A stretch of 64,000 nt of DNA from Streptomyces sp. NBC_00568 (GCF_026341855.1 NZ_JAPENW010000001.1:2528501-2592500); one strand, 5' to 3'. Counted from the stretch's first letter, positions 51,463 to 60,528 are shown. Numbers and translations: made by a program. Notes: generated by a model not told the origin, from the letters alone.

Positions 51463-52695
51463 GTGATCGCGAACGTATCGGCACACCGGCGGGCGAACGC
51501 CTTCGCCCAGGCCCTGGAGGAGTCCGACCAGGGCACGGCGGCCGAGCAGCCCGATGGGTCGGCACCGTCCCGGGCTGCTGCGGAACAGACCGAGCAAGGG
51601 CTGCTGTTGGCCCTTGCCACCGGTCTCGGCGAGCTGCCCAAACCGGAGCTGGACCCCGAGGTCAAGATCGTGCAGCGAGCCCAGCTCGTCGCCGCGATGG
51701 AGGCCATGCTGCTGGAAGGCACCGCCGCCGGAGGCGATGGTTGGGACCGTGCCGTGCCCGAGCAGCGGTCCCATCGGGCCAAGGGCGCGCACCGGGCGAC
51801 CGGACTGGGGAAGCTGCGGCCCCGGTCCCGGCTGTCCAAGGGGCTCGCCGCGGGCGGGCTCACCGTCGGTGTGGCCGCCGGAGCCTTCGGCGGTGTGGCC
51901 GCCGCGAGCTCCGACGCCCTGCCCGGCGACTCGCTCTACGGGCTCAAGCGGGGCATGGAGGACATCAAGCTGGGTCTGGCCCACGGCGACAGTGACCGGG
52001 GCGAGCTCTACCTCGACCAGGCCTCGAACCGCCTGAGCGAGGCCCGCCGGCTGATGGAGCGCGGCCGTTCGGGACAGCTCGACCACGAGTCCCTGGGCGA
52101 GGTCCGCCGCGCCCTGTCCGGCATGCAGCACGACGCCTCCGAGGGTCACCGCCTGCTGCACGAGGCGTACGAACGGGACGGCTCACTGGGCCCCATCCAG
52201 ACCCTGTCCGCCTTCTCCCAGTCGCACCGCGAGGCCTGGGGTGCGCTGCGCGACCGGCTGCCCGTGCAGCTCGGCGACGTCAGTGACCAGGTCTCGTCGG
52301 TCTTCGAGGCCATAGACGAAGAGGTCGGCCCGCTGCGCTCGCTGCTGCCCAAGACGCCCGCCCCCGAGGGCACCGGACGTCACCGGGGCAGGAGCGAGGA
52401 GTCCACCGGCGCGCCCGGCAAGGACACCCCGGCGCCCAGCGCCACCAGCGGCTCCGCCGGCGGAAGCCACAGCAGCGGCAAGCCCAAACCCTCCAGCTCG
52501 GGCAGCAGCATCGACGGCCTGCTCGGCGGCAGCACCGGCGGCCTGCTCGACCCGCCGCAGGACGACACCAGCACCACCCCGTCGTCCGACAGCAGCGGCA
52601 AGGGCAACGCGACGAGCGAACCCGACGTCACGCTCCCGCCCCTGCTGCCCGGTCTCCTGCCGGGCCTCGGCATCGACACGGAGGACGCCGGCTGA
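51463..52695 (+). CDS. rsbN: Anti-sigma factor RsbN (DUF5667 protein)
   Basis: 410 residues. The N-terminal cytoplasmic part (~1-110, ANVSAHRRANAFAQALEESD) is the presumed sigma-binding domain. One membrane helix follows near 124-146 (GLAAGGLTVGVAAGAFGGVA), and outside lies a DUF5667 helical domain (DALPGDSLYGLKRGMEDIKL, EVRRALSGMQHDASEGHRLL) with a Ser/Gly/Pro tail. The GTG at 51463 has GAGGAGG at the right distance; a GTG at 51454 overlaps that site. It is orthologous in position to S. coelicolor RsbN, which holds BldN inactive. Confidence 0.92.
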   Translation: MIANVSAHRRANAFAQALEESDQGTAAEQPDGSAPSRAAAEQTEQGLLLALATGLGELPKPELDPEVKIVQRAQLVAAMEAMLLEGTAAGGDGWDRAVPEQRSHRAKGAHRATGLGKLRPRSRLSKGLAAGGLTVGVAAGAFGGVAAASSDALPGDSLYGLKRGMEDIKLGLAHGDSDRGELYLDQASNRLSEARRLMERGRSGQLDHESLGEVRRALSGMQHDASEGHRLLHEAYERDGSLGPIQTLSAFSQSHREAWGALRDRLPVQLGDVSDQVSSVFEAIDEEVGPLRSLLPKTPAPEGTGRHRGRSEESTGAPGKDTPAPSATSGSAGGSHSSGKPKPSSSGSSIDGLLGGSTGGLLDPPQDDTSTTPSSDSSGKGNATSEPDVTLPPLLPGLLPGLGIDTEDAG

Positions 52696-52709
52696 CCTGG
52701 CCACTCCAC

Positions 52710-52757
52710 TACGCCGATGGGGGCGCCCTTCTCGGGAAGGGCGCCCCCATCGGCGTA
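52710..52757. terminator. Bidirectional terminator between rsbN and acyltransferase
   Basis: A 21-bp perfect stem (arms 52710-52730 and 52737-52757, core GGGGGCGCCC/GGGCGCCCCC) with loop CTCGGG. Beyond it, ATGATCAGCAGAAC and ATGATCAGAAGAAC form a short direct repeat (about 52773-52808) at the acyltransferase 3' end. Confidence 0.9.
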
Positions 52758-52799
52758 CAGGCATATCAGGACATGATCAGCAGAACCGTAACTGCATGA

Positions 52800-53852
52800 T
52801 CAGAAGAACACGGACCTGCGCTGCACCAGCAGCTTGTACAGGGTGTGCTGGATCTGCTCTCTGACCTGGTCGGTCAGGTTGAACATCAGCATCGGGTCCT
52901 CGGCCGCCTCCGGCGGATAGCCGTCCGTGCGGATCGGCTCGCCGAACTGGATCGTCCACTTGGTGGGCAGCGGGATCGCACCGAGCGGGCCCAGCCACGG
53001 GAAGGTCGGCGTGATCGGGAAGTACGGGAATCCCAGCAGCCGCGCGAGGGTCTTCGCGTTGCCGATCATCGGGTAGATCTCCTCCGCGCCGACGATCGAG
53101 CACGGAATGATCGGGGTGCCCGCGCGCAGCGCCGTCGAGACGAAGCCGCCCCGGCCGAAGCGCTGGAGCTTGTAGCGCTCGCTGAAGGGCTTGCCGATGC
53201 CCTTGAAGCCCTCCGGCATCACGCCGACCAGTTCGCCGCGTTCCAGGAGCCGCTCGGCGTCCTCCGCGCAGGCCAGGGTGTGACCGGCCTTGCGGGCCAG
53301 CTCGTTGACGACCGGCAGCATGAAGACCAGGTCGGCGGCGAGCAGGCGGAGGTGACGGTTCGCGGGGTGGTTGTCGTGGACGGCGACCTGCATCATCAGG
53401 CCGTCCAGCGGAAGGGTGCCCGAGTGGTTGGCGACGATCAGGGCGCCGCCCTCCGACGGGATGTTCTCGACGCCCTTCACCTCGACGCGGAAGTACTTCT
53501 CGTACAGCGGCCGGATCAGCGACATCAGGACCTGGTCGGTCAGCTCCTGGTCGTACCCGAAGTCGTCGATCTCGTAGTCGCCCGTGAGCCTGCGGCGCAG
53601 GAAGGCCAGGCCCCCCGCGATGCGCTGCTCCAGGCCGCTACCGCCCTGCTGGGGCTGCTGGGGCTGATGTTCCTCATGCGTCACGGGAACATCATCCTGC
53701 GGGACGGTCCGCCCGGGCAGGGGCTGGACCTCGCGTACCACTACGGGCTCGCCCTTGCGCCGGCTCCCCGCGGCCCGGCGCCGCGCCGGGCGCTGCACAG
53801 CAGCCCCGCGCGACCGGTCGTCGTCGAAAGGAATGACCTTGGCGTCCGCCAT
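52800..53852 (-). CDS. Lysophospholipid/1-acylglycerol-3-phosphate acyltransferase family protein
   Basis: 350 residues. A basic, Pro/Gln-rich N-terminal ~80 residues precede the PlsC domain: NHSGTLPLDGLMMQVAV (His/Asp catalytic motif in the variant spacing of the actinobacterial branch), VGVMPEGFKGIGKPFSERYK and TPIIPCSIVGAEEIYP. It probably acylates a glycerol-phosphate-like acceptor at the membrane. It begins 14 nt after the stop of the epimerase gene, so the two form an operon. Confidence 0.9.
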   Translation of the reverse strand: MADAKVIPFDDDRSRGAAVQRPARRRAAGSRRKGEPVVVREVQPLPGRTVPQDDVPVTHEEHQPQQPQQGGSGLEQRIAGGLAFLRRRLTGDYEIDDFGYDQELTDQVLMSLIRPLYEKYFRVEVKGVENIPSEGGALIVANHSGTLPLDGLMMQVAVHDNHPANRHLRLLAADLVFMLPVVNELARKAGHTLACAEDAERLLERGELVGVMPEGFKGIGKPFSERYKLQRFGRGGFVSTALRAGTPIIPCSIVGAEEIYPMIGNAKTLARLLGFPYFPITPTFPWLGPLGAIPLPTKWTIQFGEPIRTDGYPPEAAEDPMLMFNLTDQVREQIQHTLYKLLVQRRSVFF

Positions 53853-53866
53853 CGTTGATGCGCTCC

Positions 53867-54928
53867 TCAGTTGGCGCTCTGCGTCGGGGTGTGGCCGCCG
53901 CCCAGAAGCGGCAGGGCGGCGATCCGGTCCACGGCCCCCGCAAGGGCCTCCGGGGGCAGGAGTCCGGGCCCCCGGCTGTGGGCGAAGTCCGCGAAGGTCT
54001 CCGCCGTCGTGTACTTCGGCTGGTAGCCCAGGGTTTCGCACATCTGGATCGTCGCGACCACCCTGCCGTGCGTGAGCAGCCGCAGCTGCTCCGGCGAGAA
54101 GTCCGTCACACCCAGGGTACGCACGGCCGTGCCGGCCCAGCTGAGGGCCGGCAGCAGCAGCGGGACCGTGGGCCGGCCCAGGCGCCGCGCGCACTGCGAG
54201 AGCAGCAGGACGCCGTCGCCGGCGATGTTGAACGTGCCGCTGTTGAGGGTGCCCCGCTGCGGATCGTGCGAGGCGAGCCGGAGCACCTCGATGACGTCGC
54301 TCTCGTGGACGAACTGGAGCCGCGGGTCGTAGCCGAACACCGTCGGCAGGACCGGCAGCGAGAAGTACGAGGCGAGCGGCGAGTCCGCGCTCGGGCCGAG
54401 GATGTTGGCGAACCGCAGCACGCACACGGCGACATCGGGCCTGCGGCGCGCGAAGCCGCGTACGTACCCCTCGACCTCCACCGTGTCCTTCGCGAAGCCG
54501 CCGCTGGGCAGCGACTTGGGCGAGGTGGTCTCGGTGAAGACGGCGGGGTCGCGGGGCGCCGAGCCGTAGACGTTCGTACTGGACTTCACGACGAGCCGCT
54601 TGACCGTCGGAGACTTCTGACAGGCGCCGAGCAGCTGCATGGTGCCGATGACGTTGGTCTCCTTGACCGTGGTCCGGCTGCCGGAGCCCAGCGCCGTGCC
54701 CGTCACGTCCATGTGCACGACCGTGTCGACGGAGTACTCGGCGAGCACCCGCGCGATCGTCGGCTGCCGGATGTCGGCCTGCACGAAGTCGGCGCCGCCG
54801 ATGTGGTGCTCGGGTGGCACCGCGTCCACGGCGATCACCCGGTCCACCTGCGGGTCACGCTGGATCCGTCGTACGAACCGGCCCCCCAGCTGTCGGGCCA
54901 CCCCGGTCACGAGCACGACCTTCCCCAA
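53867..54928 (-). CDS. NAD-dependent epimerase/dehydratase (extended SDR)
   Basis: 353 residues from a TTG (54928) preceded by GGAAGGAAGG. Rossmann start GKVVLVTGVARQLGGRFVRR, DPQVDRVIAVDAVPPEHHIG, VVHMDVTG and VKSSTNVYGSAPRDPAVFTE. The Tyr-x-x-x-Lys motif is replaced by a GFAKDTVEVEGYVR segment, so epimerase activity in the strict sense is doubtful. It is co-transcribed with the acyltransferase, suggesting lipid or envelope work. An ATG-started longer frame exists but would run into the leader. Confidence 0.85.
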   Translation of the reverse strand: MGKVVLVTGVARQLGGRFVRRIQRDPQVDRVIAVDAVPPEHHIGGADFVQADIRQPTIARVLAEYSVDTVVHMDVTGTALGSGSRTTVKETNVIGTMQLLGACQKSPTVKRLVVKSSTNVYGSAPRDPAVFTETTSPKSLPSGGFAKDTVEVEGYVRGFARRRPDVAVCVLRFANILGPSADSPLASYFSLPVLPTVFGYDPRLQFVHESDVIEVLRLASHDPQRGTLNSGTFNIAGDGVLLLSQCARRLGRPTVPLLLPALSWAGTAVRTLGVTDFSPEQLRLLTHGRVVATIQMCETLGYQPKYTTAETFADFAHSRGPGLLPPEALAGAVDRIAALPLLGGGHTPTQSAN

Positions 54929-55334
54929 GATCAGCGCCTTCCTTCCAGAACTGGACGTAGCTCCGCTCGTACCTGCCGCGTTCCCCGTGTGCGGCCAACT
55001 TAGCGGGTTGATGTTGCGCTGTGATGACCGCCCGATGCACGAAGTGACGACAGCCGCAGACGTACGACCAGACCAAGCCATTCGGCCCACAGTCGTACGC
55101 GGCGTGTGTGGCTGAACCTATTCGATGTTCGAGCGGTTTTTCGGGGTCCTTCCTCCCGGATGCGACCGCGGCCGGCTCCTCGCGTCGGCCCGGATGCCAC
55201 CGCGCCCGAACCTTGACGTCGCCCCGGGTGCCACCGCGGCCCGGCGCTTCGTCGACGCCCGGCGGGTCCTCGGCCGGCCTTCCGGACCGAGCCCCGGCCG
55301 GCCTCCCGGGTAGCCGTCTCGCGGCCGGGTATGC
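54929..55334. other. Intergenic region with three imperfect repeats, no gene seen
   Basis: A 406-bp gap. CGGATGCGACCGCGGCC, CGGATGCCACCGCGCCC and CGGGTGCCACCGCGGCC (about 55157-55235) form three imperfect copies. The remainder should hold the epimerase promoter on the minus strand. Confidence 0.5.
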
Positions 55335-55369
55335 CTGTGGCCCCCCACCTTCGAGGTGGGGGGCCACAG
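55335..55369 (-). terminator. Strong terminator after the bS22 gene
   Basis: CTGTGGCCCCCCACCT and its complement form a 16-bp perfect stem with a TCG loop (extended UUCG-like). Confidence 0.9.
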
Positions 55370-55390
55370 TACGCGTTTCCGCGGCGCCGC

Positions 55391-55489
55391 TTACTTCTTG
55401 TTGCGACGCTGAACGCGAGTGCGCTTGAGCAGCTTGCGGTGCTTCTTCTTCGCCATCCGCTTGCGCCGCTTCTTGATAACAGAGCCCAC
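55391..55489 (-). CDS. 30S ribosomal protein bS22 (AURKAIP1/COX24-domain, 32 aa)
   Basis: GTG start at 55489; the protein is [20 protein letters not shown] followed by [12 protein letters not shown]. It is almost entirely Lys/Arg and matches the small actinobacterial ribosomal protein known from mycobacteria. It is followed by a strong terminator and preceded 144 bp upstream by the excisionase-type gene on the same strand. Confidence 0.93.
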   Translation of the reverse strand: MGSVIKKRRKRMAKKKHRKLLKRTRVQRRNKK

Positions 55490-55632
55490 GACTACCCTCG
55501 CTCACTTCTCTTTACTCGGTGCTGGGCTGCATGGGCCCACACGACCTATGAGGGGCCAGCCTACCCGTCCGAGAGCCGAGGTCGTAATCGAGGTGTTTCC
55601 GGGAGATCGCGAACGGTCTCCCGGAATCGCCG

Positions 55633-55842
55633 TCAGGCGGTCTCCACCCCCACATAGCTCTCACGGAGGTACTCGTGAACCGCTTGCTCCGGCACCCGGA
55701 AGGACCTCCCCACCCGGATCGCCGGCAGATGACCGCTGTGCACCAAGCGGTACACGGTCATCTTCGACACTCGCATCACCGAGGCGACTTCCGCCACGGT
55801 AAGGAACTGAACCTCGTTCAGAGGCCTCTCGCCTGCAGCCAT
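55633..55842 (-). CDS. Small excisionase-type (MerR-like HTH) DNA-binding protein
   Basis: 69 residues from the ATG at 55842: MAAGERPLNEVQFLTVAEVA, SVMRVSKMTVYRLVHSGHLP and AIRVGRSFRVPEQAVHEYLR. This is the helix-turn-helix 'HTH_17' family that includes excisionases and BldC. The longer frame to 55923 is less likely. It is a conserved single-domain regulator in Streptomyces, not part of a mobile element here. It could act as a nucleoid-like transcription factor, as BldC does. Confidence 0.92.
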   Translation of the reverse strand: MAAGERPLNEVQFLTVAEVASVMRVSKMTVYRLVHSGHLPAIRVGRSFRVPEQAVHEYLRESYVGVETA

Positions 55843-55971
55843 GACACACCTGAACCTTCCGCACTCGACGGTCACCGGCTTCCCCTTCCGGTGACTCTTC
55901 GTCGTTGCGTGCTCACTCCCCAATGTAGGGGCGGGTGATGCGAGTGGGGAAGAGGGGATGCCATCGGCCGC

Positions 55972-56787
55972 CTACTGTGACAGACACGCTCGATTGAGTA
56001 CATAGCGAGTAAGCGGTCGGTAGTAATCAGACCGCACAGCGTCATCAAGCGGAACGACGACGGACACCCGCCCCTCTGCCTCTCCGACGAACAGTGCGGG
56101 ATCGTCCGTATCGGCGAGACCGATGGCCTCGAACCCCAGCTGACCTGCTCCGCAGACCCATCCGTGGTCTCCGATGACCAGCTCCGGGAGGGGCCCTCCG
56201 GCCTCCGCCGCGGCCGCCAGAACGGTCCGAACCGGCAGCGGCGAGTGGGTGTGTGCGCCGGTCGCACGACCGGCGGCCCCGGCCCCGGGTTCGCGCACCA
56301 GCGCGACGCCTTGTACGTAGTCGAGGTTGTACGTGCGTAGACCGAACCGGGTCGTTATGTCGACAGAGCTACCCTGCGCGGGGGTGAGGACGGTACATCC
56401 CGCCGCCGACAGCGCGTCCGCGAGAGCGGCGTAGAAGGCGATCAGCCGGTGCGGGTGACCCGTGCCGAGAAGCACAGGGTGACGATGACGGGCGGCTTCA
56501 CGGAGCCGTGCCGCGAAGGCGTCGAGAGCCGCCAGGGTCCGCTCCGGGTCGATCACATCATGCCCCGAAGTGTGCGAGGGATCGGCCGAAACTCCGCACT
56601 TGTCGGCCATCAGCTCGATCAAGTCCCGCTGCCGCCAGGTCCATTCGGGATCAAGTCCGAGCAACAGACGGGGGTCGCGGGCGGCGAAGAGCCGATAGCT
56701 GCGCAGACTCTCCTCGCGCGAGGTGGCCACGGGCCCGGCCAGCCGGGCGGCCAGCAGATGTGCACGCAAAGCTCCGGTGCTCAACAC
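55972..56787 (-). CDS. Phosphatase-like conserved actinobacterial protein
   Basis: 271 residues, cytoplasmic. Recognisable blocks are LFAARDPRLLLGLDPEWTWR, HPVLLGTGHPHRLIAFYAAL, YNLDYVQGVALVREPGAGAA and ELVIGDHGWVCGAGQLGFEA. Streptomyces orthologues are annotated as phosphatases, but I see no classical HAD or PPM motif, so the label rests on recollection. The conserved Gly/His/Asp clusters suggest an enzyme. The start at 56787 lacks a clear ribosome site. Confidence 0.65.
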   Translation of the reverse strand: MLSTGALRAHLLAARLAGPVATSREESLRSYRLFAARDPRLLLGLDPEWTWRQRDLIELMADKCGVSADPSHTSGHDVIDPERTLAALDAFAARLREAARHRHPVLLGTGHPHRLIAFYAALADALSAAGCTVLTPAQGSSVDITTRFGLRTYNLDYVQGVALVREPGAGAAGRATGAHTHSPLPVRTVLAAAAEAGGPLPELVIGDHGWVCGAGQLGFEAIGLADTDDPALFVGEAEGRVSVVVPLDDAVRSDYYRPLTRYVLNRACLSQ

Positions 56788-56991
56788 GTCAGCGATGCTG
56801 ACGCATCCACCGCCGCCGCACGCACAAAAAGCGGGAAATGCCCCACAGTTGGCCTAATAGCCCATCGTGACGCCGGTGACAGGGCAGTGACTGAAGGGCC
56901 CACAGCCGTCCTGGGGGCCCGTGATCTCACAACACATGTGAGCCAGAAGCCAGTTGACCGTGACGCCGACCATCACTCAGGGGGAATCACC

Positions 56992-57117
56992 GTGCGGCTG
57001 TCCCGTCGGTCGGCGACCGCCGCCGCCCTCCCGTCCTGCCCCTCGGCGGCACCTCACTGCGACCGGTCCGGCACTCGCCACGAGACCCGACCAGCCGAGG
57101 CCGCCACCCCCGCGTGA
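56992..57117 (+). pseudogene. Remnant or very short secreted peptide (41 codons)
   Basis: A GTG with an excellent ribosome site (AGGGGGAATCACC) opens MRLSRRSATAAALPSCPSAA, which looks like the beginning of a signal peptide but loses its hydrophobic core at once and ends after 41 codons. The next ~130 bases show no continuing credible frame. The likely history is a lipoprotein or secreted-protein gene broken by frameshift or deletion; a genuine small peptide is the alternative. Confidence 0.35.
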
Positions 57118-57177
57118 CCCGCCGAACCGGCCGGGACGGAGGCATCGGGCGGGCAGCCTCGAAGCCGAGGCGGAAAT

Positions 57178-57200
57178 CCGTTCCCGCCGCGGGGGAACGG
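57178..57200 (-). terminator. Hairpin after acuC
   Basis: CCGTTCCC and GGGAACGG pair around a 7-nt loop, 44 nt beyond the acuC stop. The surrounding CGGAAATCC units are directly repeated. Confidence 0.45.
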
Positions 57201-57243
57201 CGGAAATCCCGCTCCCGCCCAGGCCCGAGGCGGGAACACAGGC

Positions 57244-58416
57244 CTACGGCAGCATCCCCCGCAGCGGGAACACGGCCCGGCGCGTGGCCACGATCGCCTG
57301 ATCGAGACGGTCCGCCGGGTCGTACCCCGCCTCCCAGTCCTTCCAGGACACCGGCCAACGCCCGTCCGTCATCCGCATCGGCGCCAACTGCCGGGTGCGG
57401 GCGAAGACCTGCTGCCGCCAGCTCTCCGGGATCACCGTCTCGGGCTCGATGGGACGGCCCGCCGCGACGGCCACGAGATGCGTCCACGAGCGCGGCACCA
57501 CCTCCACCACCGCGTACCCGCCGCCGCCCAGCGCGACCCAGCGCCCGTCGGCGTACTCGTGCGCCAGGTCGTGACAGGCGACCTGCACGGCCCGCTGCGC
57601 GTCGAGCGATACGGCGAGATGCGCGAGCGGGTCCTCGAAGTGGGTGTCCGCGCCGTGCTGGGTGACCAGAACTTGAGGCCGGAAGTCGGCGATCAGCTCG
57701 GGCACCACCGCGTGGAAGGCCCGCAGCCAGCCCGCGTCCCCGGTACCGGCCGGCAGCGCGACATTGACCGCCGTGCCCTCCGCGCTGTCGGCCCCCGTCT
57801 CCTCGGGCCACCCGGTCTGCGGGAACAGCGTCCGCGGATGCTCGTGCAAGGAGATCGTGAGAACCCGCGGGTCCTCCCAGAAGGCCGCCTGGACACCGTC
57901 ACCGTGGTGCACGTCTACGTCGATGTACGCGACCCGCTCGGCGCCCAGCTCCAGGAGGCGGGCGATGGCCAGCGAGGCGTCGTTGTAGATGCAGAACCCG
58001 GAAGCGCCGCCGGGCATCGCGTGGTGCAGCCCGCCCGCGAAGTTCACCGCGTGCAGCGCCTCACCGCGCCACACCGCCTCCGCCGCCCCCACCGACTGCC
58101 CGGCGATCATCGCGGACACCTCGTGCATCCCGGCGAACGCGGGATCGTCCATGGTCCCGAGACCGTAAGACGGGTCGGCCGACTCGGGATCGGCGGACGC
58201 GGACCTGACCGCCTCCACATAGTCCTCGCGGTGCACCAGCCGCAGGGTCGAGTCCCCCGCGGGCTTCGCCGAGACCACGTCGACGTCCCGGTCGAGCCCG
58301 AAGGCGTCGACGAGTCCCCGGGTCAGGGCGAGCCGGACCGGATCCATGGGATGGTCCGGACCGAAGTCATACCCCGTTACTGCCTCGTCCCACATCAGCT
58401 GTGCGCGGCCGCTCAT
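57244..58416 (-). CDS. acuC: Acetoin utilization/histone-deacetylase family protein AcuC
   Basis: 390 residues. Zinc-hydrolase motifs: NFAGGLHHAMPGGASGFCIY (two catalytic His), AYIDVDVHHGDGVQAAFWED (metal Asp/His), VLVTQHGADTHFEDPLAHL and VALGGGGYAVVEVVPRSW. The family removes acetyl groups from lysines, for example on acetyl-CoA synthetase. The ATG at 58416 gives MSGRAQLMWDEAVTGYDFGP; its first 50 nt overlap the end of the MFS gene upstream. The two are probably co-transcribed. Confidence 0.94.
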   Translation of the reverse strand: MSGRAQLMWDEAVTGYDFGPDHPMDPVRLALTRGLVDAFGLDRDVDVVSAKPAGDSTLRLVHREDYVEAVRSASADPESADPSYGLGTMDDPAFAGMHEVSAMIAGQSVGAAEAVWRGEALHAVNFAGGLHHAMPGGASGFCIYNDASLAIARLLELGAERVAYIDVDVHHGDGVQAAFWEDPRVLTISLHEHPRTLFPQTGWPEETGADSAEGTAVNVALPAGTGDAGWLRAFHAVVPELIADFRPQVLVTQHGADTHFEDPLAHLAVSLDAQRAVQVACHDLAHEYADGRWVALGGGGYAVVEVVPRSWTHLVAVAAGRPIEPETVIPESWRQQVFARTRQLAPMRMTDGRWPVSWKDWEAGYDPADRLDQAIVATRRAVFPLRGMLP

Positions 58417-59593
58417 GCACGTCACCGTATCGGTCCGGTTGAGGATCGAACGAGCGGGCGTACCCCAAGGTCGCGAGGACCAGCACCATCGGTACGACCA
58501 TGGCTCCGCGGTAGCTCCACGCGTCGCCCAGCGCGCCCACCAACGGCGAACCGATCAGGAACCCGACGTAGTTGAAGATGTTCAGCCGCGCGATCGCCGT
58601 GTCCGACGCCCCCGGGAAGAGCCGCCCGGCCGCCGCGAAGGTCTGCGGCACGATCACACACAGCCCGAGCCCCACCAGCGTGAACCCCAGCATGCCCACC
58701 CAGGCCCCCGGCGCGACCGCCACCACCCCGAACCCGAGCGCGGCGACCACGGCGCCCAGCCGCACCACCGCGACGGCTCCGAACCGCCGCACCCCGAAGT
58801 CCCCGACGGCCCGCCCCACCAGCGTCATCACCATGTAGACGTTGTACGGAACCGTCGACAGCTGCTCCGAACTGCCCAGCACGTCCTTCAGATACTTCGC
58901 GCTCCAGTTGGAGACCGTCGAGTCCCCGATGTAGGCGAACGTCATCACCAGGCACAGCGGCAGCAGCAGCTTGAAGACGAGAGGTCCGGCACCGGCACCG
59001 TCCTCGGCCGCCGCGTCCTTCCCGTCCGGGGCCGCACCCCCGTCGACGTACCACCGGCTCGCCACGAGAGCGAGCGGAAGCAGCACCAGCACGACCGGCA
59101 GATACGACACGAAGAGCGGCAGATGCCAGTGCGCCCCGGCCCAGGCCAGCGAGGCGCCCACGATCCCGCCCAGGCTGTACGCGGCATGGAAGCCCAGCAT
59201 GATGCTGCGCCCGTACGACCGCTGGAGGCTCACCCCGAGCATGTTCATCGAGGCGTCCAGAGCACCGACCGCGAGGCCGAAGGCACCGAGGGCGACCGCC
59301 ACCTCCACGAGCTGGTCACCGGCCCCGACACCGAGCAGGGCGAGCAGCACGACGGGCTGCGACCACCGCAGGACGCTGCTGGGGGGTATCCGCTTGACCA
59401 GGTGCTCGGTGGCGACGCTTCCCACCCCGGCGAGGATCGGGACAGCCGCCAGGAACGCCGGCAGCAGCGCGTCGGAGATCCCGTAGCGGTCCTGGATGGC
59501 CGGGATGCGCGTCACGAGCAACGCGAAGGCGGCGCCCTGAGCGAAGAAGCTGAACGCCAAAGAGGCCCTACCGCGCCGCAGCACATCTGTCAT
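58367..59593 (-). CDS. MFS transporter (FucP/YbjJ-like fold)
   Basis: 408 residues, about twelve membrane helices: SFFAQGAAFALLVTRIPAIQ, LVEVAVALGAFGLAVGALDA, AAYSLGGIVGASLAWAGAHW, FTLVGLGLCVIVPQTFAAAG. The motifs RIPAIQDRYGIS and LDASMNMLGV are typical of the YbjJ-like branch. The substrate is unknown. The 3' end overlaps the start of acuC by 50 nt. Confidence 0.9.
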   Translation of the reverse strand: MTDVLRRGRASLAFSFFAQGAAFALLVTRIPAIQDRYGISDALLPAFLAAVPILAGVGSVATEHLVKRIPPSSVLRWSQPVVLLALLGVGAGDQLVEVAVALGAFGLAVGALDASMNMLGVSLQRSYGRSIMLGFHAAYSLGGIVGASLAWAGAHWHLPLFVSYLPVVLVLLPLALVASRWYVDGGAAPDGKDAAAEDGAGAGPLVFKLLLPLCLVMTFAYIGDSTVSNWSAKYLKDVLGSSEQLSTVPYNVYMVMTLVGRAVGDFGVRRFGAVAVVRLGAVVAALGFGVVAVAPGAWVGMLGFTLVGLGLCVIVPQTFAAAGRLFPGASDTAIARLNIFNYVGFLIGSPLVGALGDAWSYRGAMVVPMVLVLATLGYARSFDPQPDRYGDVHERPRTADVGRGSNGV

Positions 59594-59676
59594 GGCGGCG
59601 AGCGTAGGGCCCCGGCTTACCGGTGGGTAGATCCAGCCGAAGGTGAATTTTGCTCAGCTCTTCGGAGAGAGGCCGT

Positions 59677-60414
59677 TCAGTCGTTCGTTTCCGCGCCGGC
59701 TGCGAGCTCCCGCTCGAGCATCTTCTCCATCGGGACGACCGCGAAGCGCCCGCTGAGCAGGAAGGCGAGGACCATCGAGGCGATCATGACGACCGTGCCG
59801 AGCCAGACCATGGTGTCGATCGGCAGCGTGTAGGCACCCACGACCCGCGCGACGCACTCAGCGAGCAGCACCGAGCCCCACACGAGGGAGAAGGTCCGCT
59901 CGGCTTTCCGGAACCCCTCCGAGCCGGCCACCAGCCGGTCCCAGGCCGCGCTCCTGGCCGCGTCCCCCTTCACGAGGAAGGGCTTCATCGCCTGCGTCAT
60001 CATCGGCCGCCCGAGCCGCACGGACACCAGGACGCCGAGGCCCACCGCGCTGCTGACCCCGCTGTCCTTGGCCAGCATCAGCCGCGGGTCACCGGCGACG
60101 AGGCTGAGGGCGAGCCCGACCACGTTGACGAAGAGGATCAGCCCGGCCAGGGCGTTGACCTTGCGCTCCTTCACCACGCTCCACACGGTCCGCACCGCCG
60201 GTACGACGCTGCTCCAGCCGAGCGCCGCCATCGTGCTCATCCCGAACCCGTTCTTGAGCAGGTAGTACGACCCGACGGGCACCGCCACGTCCACGATCAG
60301 CGGCAGGAAGCTCGGCCGGGGACCGGCGGCCTCCGTGGTGGAGGCCGTCCCGGCGACCGCCGCGGCAGCGCGGTCGGTCTCTCCGGTGCTGAACTCGGTG
60401 GCGGTGATGCTCAT
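59677..60414 (-). CDS. VC0807-family (DUF3159-like) membrane protein
   Basis: 245 residues with about five or six membrane helices: LPLIVDVAVPVGSYYLLKNG, NALAGLILFVNVVGLALSLV, VGLGVLVSVRLGRPMM, LVWGSVLLAECVARVVGAYT, MVWLGTVVMIASMVLAFLLS. DPRLMLAKDS and the overall layout match the VC0807 family. Function is unknown. A perfect palindrome lies about 100 bp upstream. The ATG is preceded by GGAGGGAC. Confidence 0.85.
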   Translation of the reverse strand: MSITATEFSTGETDRAAAAVAGTASTTEAAGPRPSFLPLIVDVAVPVGSYYLLKNGFGMSTMAALGWSSVVPAVRTVWSVVKERKVNALAGLILFVNVVGLALSLVAGDPRLMLAKDSGVSSAVGLGVLVSVRLGRPMMTQAMKPFLVKGDAARSAAWDRLVAGSEGFRKAERTFSLVWGSVLLAECVARVVGAYTLPIDTMVWLGTVVMIASMVLAFLLSGRFAVVPMEKMLERELAAGAETND

Positions 60415-60516
60415 GATCGGGTCCCTCCGTCGTCACTGTGTACGTCCCGTTTCGATGTACTCAGCTTCGCGGTCGGACCCCACCCGCCGACAGAAACGAT
60501 CGTCCGGAGCTCGGCA

Positions 60517-60528
60517 TGACATATGTCA
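60517..60528. promoter_or_regulatory. Palindrome TGACATATGTCA upstream of the VC0807-family gene
   Basis: A perfect 12-bp dyad (GC-A-TGACATATGTCA-G-C) in the gap between the HAD stop and the membrane-protein start. It resembles operators of NarL/DesR-type response regulators that control small membrane-protein operons in actinobacteria; that match is from memory. Confidence 0.5.

Noticed and set aside
55633..55842. Excisionase-like gene as evidence of an integrated element
   Set aside because: There is no integrase, attachment site or tRNA nearby. The protein is a conserved single-domain chromosomal regulator next to a ribosomal protein gene.
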